From positions 806,001 through 870,000 of the forward strand of contig JACKDE010000002.1 in assembly GCA_020633675.1 (NCBI GenBank): DNA of 64,000 bases, in the 5' to 3' direction. Of the stretch, positions 60,833-64,000 are shown one piece after another. The notes under the pieces are model-generated. The model had not been told where the DNA came from. It saw only the letters and a list, made by a program, of their open reading frames with translations, and made no database searches. Position 1 is the stretch's first letter. Each line of letters begins with the position of its first letter. A program made the translations under genes and the position numbers. The DNA comes from Deferribacteres bacterium (GTDB lineage: Bacteria; Zhuqueibacterota; Zhuqueibacteria; Zhuqueibacterales; Geothermadaptataceae).

Positions 60833-62290
60833 ATGGTACGGGAGAAGGAGGCTTTTCTCGGTAATGTCATCAAATTAGTCGATAGTCTGGTCATTGCACT
60901 GGCCTTTTTTATCGCCTATTTTGTGAGCTTTTATTTGCGAGATGAGCTTGCCCTTGGCGATATGGCATTTGCCATTTCGATGGATTTTGACGGTTTCTTA
61001 TATTTTCTCAATAGAAACTACCTCTTGCTGGTCGGATACATTCCGGCCTGGATTATCGCCCTATCGACACAAGGGGTCTATACTGATTTTCGTGCAAAAA
61101 GCTTCGGTGCGGTAACGCTCGCCATTCTGAGGAGCACCCTGGTCACGACCTTTTTGCTCAGCACGATTATCTTTATTTTCAAAATGACCCTGACCAGCCG
61201 TTTGTTTGTTGCAACGTATATTGTCATCACGGTTCTGTTTTTGATCGGTGCAAAATACCCGTTGCGGTATTTTCTTGATTATCTGCACAAGCTCGGTTTC
61301 AATCAGGTCAATCTGCTGATTGTCGGGACTGGCAAGCGTTCGATCCAGTTTATCAAGACAGTCAAGCAGCACTCCAATTGGGGCTTGCGCATCGTCGGTC
61401 TCATCGATGATGATCACGGCATGTTCGGCAAGGAAATCGAAGGCTATCGTGTGCTCGGGCGGATTCAGGATATTCCGTTCATCATTCACCGAAAAGTGAT
61501 CGACCGCGTTATTTTTGTTGTGCCGCGCCTGTGGCTGAACCGCATCGATGAAGCCATCCTTGCCTGCGAACGTGAAGGGATTGCCACCAGCATCTCAATG
61601 GATTTGTATAACTTGCGCATTGCGAAAGTGCGGCAAACCGACTTCAGCGGTTTTCCATTGCTGGAATTTGAAACGTTTAATGCCCGCGAATGGCAGCTTT
61701 TCATCAAACGTACACTCGATATCATTTTCTCATCTATCCTGATTGCTCTGCTATCGCCGCTAATGTTGCTGGTCGCATTGATCATCAAGCTGGAATCAAG
61801 AGGGCCGATCTTTTTCAAGCAAAGTCGCTGCGGCCTGAACGGCAGGCATTTCACCCTGTTTAAATTCAGATCGATGGTGCAAAATGCTGAGATGAAGAAG
61901 CGCTTTCTGGAAAAGCAGAATGAAATGGATGGCCCGGTTTTTAAAATCAAATCCGACCCGCGCATTACCAAAATCGGCCGCATTCTGCGAAAAACCAGTA
62001 TCGATGAGCTACCACAGCTTTTTAACGTGCTTCGTGGCGACATGAGCCTGGTTGGGCCGCGCCCGCCGTTACCGATTGAGGTGGAGATGTATCAACTCTG
62101 GCAGCGCCGCAGATTGTCGCTCAAGCCCGGTATTACCTGCATTTGGCAGGTAAGCGGTCGCAATAAAATCCGATTTGAGCGCTGGATGGAAATGGATTTG
62201 GAATATATTGATAATTGGTCGCTGTGGCTGGATTTTAAAATCCTTTTCAAGACCTTTTTTGTAGTGATTTCAGGCTACGGCGCAAGCTAA
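60833..62290 (+). CDS. priming polyprenyl-phosphate glycosylphosphotransferase (WcaJ/WbaP type)
   Basis: 485 residues. Four to five N-terminal membrane helices, a Rossmann-like middle domain (V-N-L-L-I-V-G-T-G-K-R-S, ~160), then the bacterial sugar transferase domain: F-I-K-R-T-L-D-I-I-F-S-S, G-P-I-F-F-K-Q-S-R-C-G-L-N-G, F-T-L-F-K-F-R-S-M-V-Q-N-A, D-E-L-P-Q-L-F-N-V-L-R-G-D-M-S-L-V-G-P-R-P. It moves the first sugar phosphate onto undecaprenyl phosphate to start the repeat unit. AAGGAAGAAGG ribosome site. Confidence 0.93.
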   Translation: MVREKEAFLGNVIKLVDSLVIALAFFIAYFVSFYLRDELALGDMAFAISMDFDGFLYFLNRNYLLLVGYIPAWIIALSTQGVYTDFRAKSFGAVTLAILRSTLVTTFLLSTIIFIFKMTLTSRLFVATYIVITVLFLIGAKYPLRYFLDYLHKLGFNQVNLLIVGTGKRSIQFIKTVKQHSNWGLRIVGLIDDDHGMFGKEIEGYRVLGRIQDIPFIIHRKVIDRVIFVVPRLWLNRIDEAILACEREGIATSISMDLYNLRIAKVRQTDFSGFPLLEFETFNAREWQLFIKRTLDIIFSSILIALLSPLMLLVALIIKLESRGPIFFKQSRCGLNGRHFTLFKFRSMVQNAEMKKRFLEKQNEMDGPVFKIKSDPRITKIGRILRKTSIDELPQLFNVLRGDMSLVGPRPPLPIEVEMYQLWQRRRLSLKPGITCIWQVSGRNKIRFERWMEMDLEYIDNWSLWLDFKILFKTFFVVISGYGAS

Positions 62291-62303
62291 CAGGACGTTT
62301 TTC

Positions 62304-63383
62304 ATGACAGATCGAAAAATTCCCGAAGGGACACCGGTGTTGATTACCGGCGGCACCGGCTTTACCGGTTCGGTGCTGCTGCGAAAACTGGTTGAAAATA
62401 AACTCAAAGTAAAAGCCATTGCCCGCCCATCCTCCGACATCAGCCGATTCGCTGGAATGGACATAGAGTGGATTCGTGGCGATGTCTACGATCCGGCTGT
62501 TGTCGAGCAGGCCACCAAAGATGTCGAGTATATTTTTCACGTCGCTGCGGCATTCCGTGAAGCCAAGATTGGCGACGATATTTACCGTAAAGTGCATGTC
62601 GATAGCACAAAATTGCTGGCTCAGGCGGCGCTGAAGCAGCCAAATTTCAAGCGCTTTTTGCACACATCCACCATGGGCGTGCATGGCCACATCGAAGAGC
62701 CTCCCGCCGATGAGGAATATCGTTTCAGCCCCGGCGATGTCTACCAGAAAACCAAAGTTGAGGGCGAATTGTGGATCCGTGATTTTTCGGCACAGAAAGG
62801 CTTGCCGCTCACCGTTGTCCGGCCAGCGGCGATTTATGGCCCGGGTGACCGCAGGCTGCTGAAGATTTTCAAAATGGCGGCTGCGGGCTGGTTTCCTCTG
62901 ATCGGTTCCCGCAACACTTTATATCATTTGATCCATGTTGAGGATTTGGCGGAATTTTATCTGTTTTGTGCGACCGAGCCGAAGGCGCTAAACGACTACT
63001 TCCTCTGCGGCAATCGCACGCATGTGGAACTGAAGCAATTCGTGAACTACATTGCTGAACTGTACGGCACCAAGGTGCGTTTCGTGCCGATTCCTGCCGG
63101 CCCGCTTTTTGTACTGGGTGATATTTGTGAATTTGTGTGTAAAAAGATCGGGATCGAGCCACCCATTTATCGGCGTCGAATCGCCTTTTTTACCAAAGAT
63201 CGATCGCTCAACACCGCGAAAATTCACGAGCATCTCGGCTTTAAAACCAAGTTTGACAACGAAGCAGGGATCAAGCAAACGGCCTCCTGGTATCTGGAAA
63301 ACAAGTGGGTCACCTTATCGAGCGGGAACAAAAAAGTTCAGGCTGAGCACCCATCTGCGATGACCTCTTCGGCCAACGGATAA
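62304..63383 (+). CDS. NAD-dependent epimerase/dehydratase
   Basis: 359 residues. V-L-I-T-G-G-T-G-F-T-G-S-V-L-L (~12-26) binds the cofactor; H-T-S-T-M-G-V-H-G (~115) and Y-Q-K-T-K (~145) carry the catalytic Ser/Thr and Tyr-Lys. R-P-A-A-I-Y-G-P-G-D-R follows. Resembles dihydroflavonol-reductase-like and nucleotide-sugar epimerases; the placement directly after the priming transferase (13 bp) suggests a sugar-modifying role. About 20 C-terminal residues look unstructured. Confidence 0.82.
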   Translation: MTDRKIPEGTPVLITGGTGFTGSVLLRKLVENKLKVKAIARPSSDISRFAGMDIEWIRGDVYDPAVVEQATKDVEYIFHVAAAFREAKIGDDIYRKVHVDSTKLLAQAALKQPNFKRFLHTSTMGVHGHIEEPPADEEYRFSPGDVYQKTKVEGELWIRDFSAQKGLPLTVVRPAAIYGPGDRRLLKIFKMAAAGWFPLIGSRNTLYHLIHVEDLAEFYLFCATEPKALNDYFLCGNRTHVELKQFVNYIAELYGTKVRFVPIPAGPLFVLGDICEFVCKKIGIEPPIYRRRIAFFTKDRSLNTAKIHEHLGFKTKFDNEAGIKQTASWYLENKWVTLSSGNKKVQAEHPSAMTSSANG

Positions 63384-63623
63384 GTTTTCGCGAGACGCAT
63401 TGCGGTAGCTGCCGGCTGCAACGAATTTGGTTGATATGGCTCTCCCCACGCGCATAATAGCACAGATCGCATCAACCCACCTTGCATCCCCGGGCATTTC
63501 TCGTCATTATCAGGTGCAGAACCAGCATCGCGGCTGAAACCGCCAGCTATAGGATTGAAGCGGCTCAATTTGAATTAATCGTATATATTTTCTGAAAAAT
63601 GGAGTCGATGTCGATAAAGAGTT

Positions 63624-64000
63624 ATGGCACAGACGAACTGGCATTTGAAATTATTCAGTAAATCCGTACTCAAGCAAAACAAGTGGCGCAAAATTCAGGC
63701 ATTTCTCGGCGGCACAGAAGGCAAAAAATGCCTGGATGTCGGCTCGGACAATGGCGTGATCAGTTACCTGCTGCGCGAACAGGGCGGCGACTGGTCGAGT
63801 GCGGATTTGGACGATACTGCCGTGGCTTCGATTACTGAATTGGTCAAAACCAATGTCTATCAACTCGATGGCCACAAAACCGAATTTGAAGACGATGTGT
63901 TCGATAAAGTGGTCATCGTTGACTATCTCGAGCACATCGAGAATGACAAGGGCTTTATGGATGAGGTATATCGCGTTTTAAAGCCCGGCGGCGAGTTGCT
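63624..64000 (+). CDS. class I SAM-dependent methyltransferase (3' end outside window)
   Basis: Starts with ATG at 63624 and stays open to the window end (125 codons). C-L-D-V-G-S-D-N-G-V-I is SAM motif I (~37), S-A-D-L-D the acidic end of the second strand, and D-K-V-V-I-V-D-Y-L-E-H-I-E followed by V-L-K-P-G-G-E-L are motifs II-III of small-molecule methyltransferases. Possibly modifies a sugar or lipid of the polysaccharide. Ribosome site weak (AAAGAG). Confidence 0.8.
   Translation, partial: MAQTNWHLKLFSKSVLKQNKWRKIQAFLGGTEGKKCLDVGSDNGVISYLLREQGGDWSSADLDDTAVASITELVKTNVYQLDGHKTEFEDDVFDKVVIVDYLEHIENDKGFMDEVYRVLKPGGEL

Noticed and set aside
1..64000. CRISPR arrays, tRNA and rRNA genes, riboswitches
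   Set aside because: Looked for regularly spaced repeats, tRNA T-loop signatures and common riboswitch cores in the intergenic stretches; none recognised by eye.

Overview
The window reads as chromosomal DNA of a Gram-negative bacterium of the FCB group, most like Calditrichota or candidate phylum KSB1. The signs are a C-terminal type IX-secretion-like tail with an S-F-P-N-P-F-N motif (first gene), a GWxTD-domain protein with signal peptide (41.1 kb), several lipoproteins with clear lipoboxes, and a Wza/Wzc-type capsule export system. This assignment is inference: there is no rRNA or tRNA gene in the window to fix it.

Layout. 0-5.5 kb: end of a secreted protein, a lone sugar ABC permease, then a UxaA-family dehydratase, a RhaM-type mutarotase, an SDR dehydrogenase and a FAH-family hydrolase. 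Together these fit the non-phosphorylating breakdown of L-fucose or a related 6-deoxysugar; a protein very like L-fucose dehydrogenase, which would supply the first step, sits 13 kb away at 18.1 kb. 5.6-8.1 kb: AraC-type regulator and aldo/keto reductase. 8.36-12.57 kb: two genes, visibly more AT-rich than their surroundings, laid out exactly as integron gene cassettes (gene plus attC, with each attC outer arm complementary to the start of its own cassette) but without an integrase. One encodes a type IIG-like restriction-modification enzyme, the other a HEPN-motif protein; this is the most interesting part of the window. 13.3-33.8 kb: mixed housekeeping and envelope genes (acetyltransferase, secreted carbonic anhydrase, PQQ-propeller membrane protein, pentaheme lipoprotein, JAMM-DinG helicase fusion, amidohydrolase, HtrA protease, serine hydrolase, a three-gene set around a solitary phage-type tail-tube protein, VOC protein, flippase-like protein, RidA).

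33.8-55.4 kb is mostly core genome: purF, UbiA-type prenyltransferase, pgsA-like, ftsY-rimO, GWxTD protein, LD-carboxypeptidase, purN-purH, the mreBCD-mrdA-rodA rod-shape operon, a YbgF-like lipoprotein, galT and a glycogen-synthase-like protein that has lost key active-site motifs. 55.7 kb to the end: a STAS-domain protein and an exopolysaccharide locus (Wza-like exporter, Wzc-like tyrosine kinase, nucleotide-sugar epimerases, priming glycosylphosphotransferase, partial methyltransferase running off the window).

Repeats: three copies of a 209-bp element (6.8, 12.8 and 34.4 kb) with terminal inverted repeats and 9-10 bp flanking duplications look like a miniature transposable element. Two copies lie close to the cassette region. 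Several hairpin terminators and two large palindromes are also marked.
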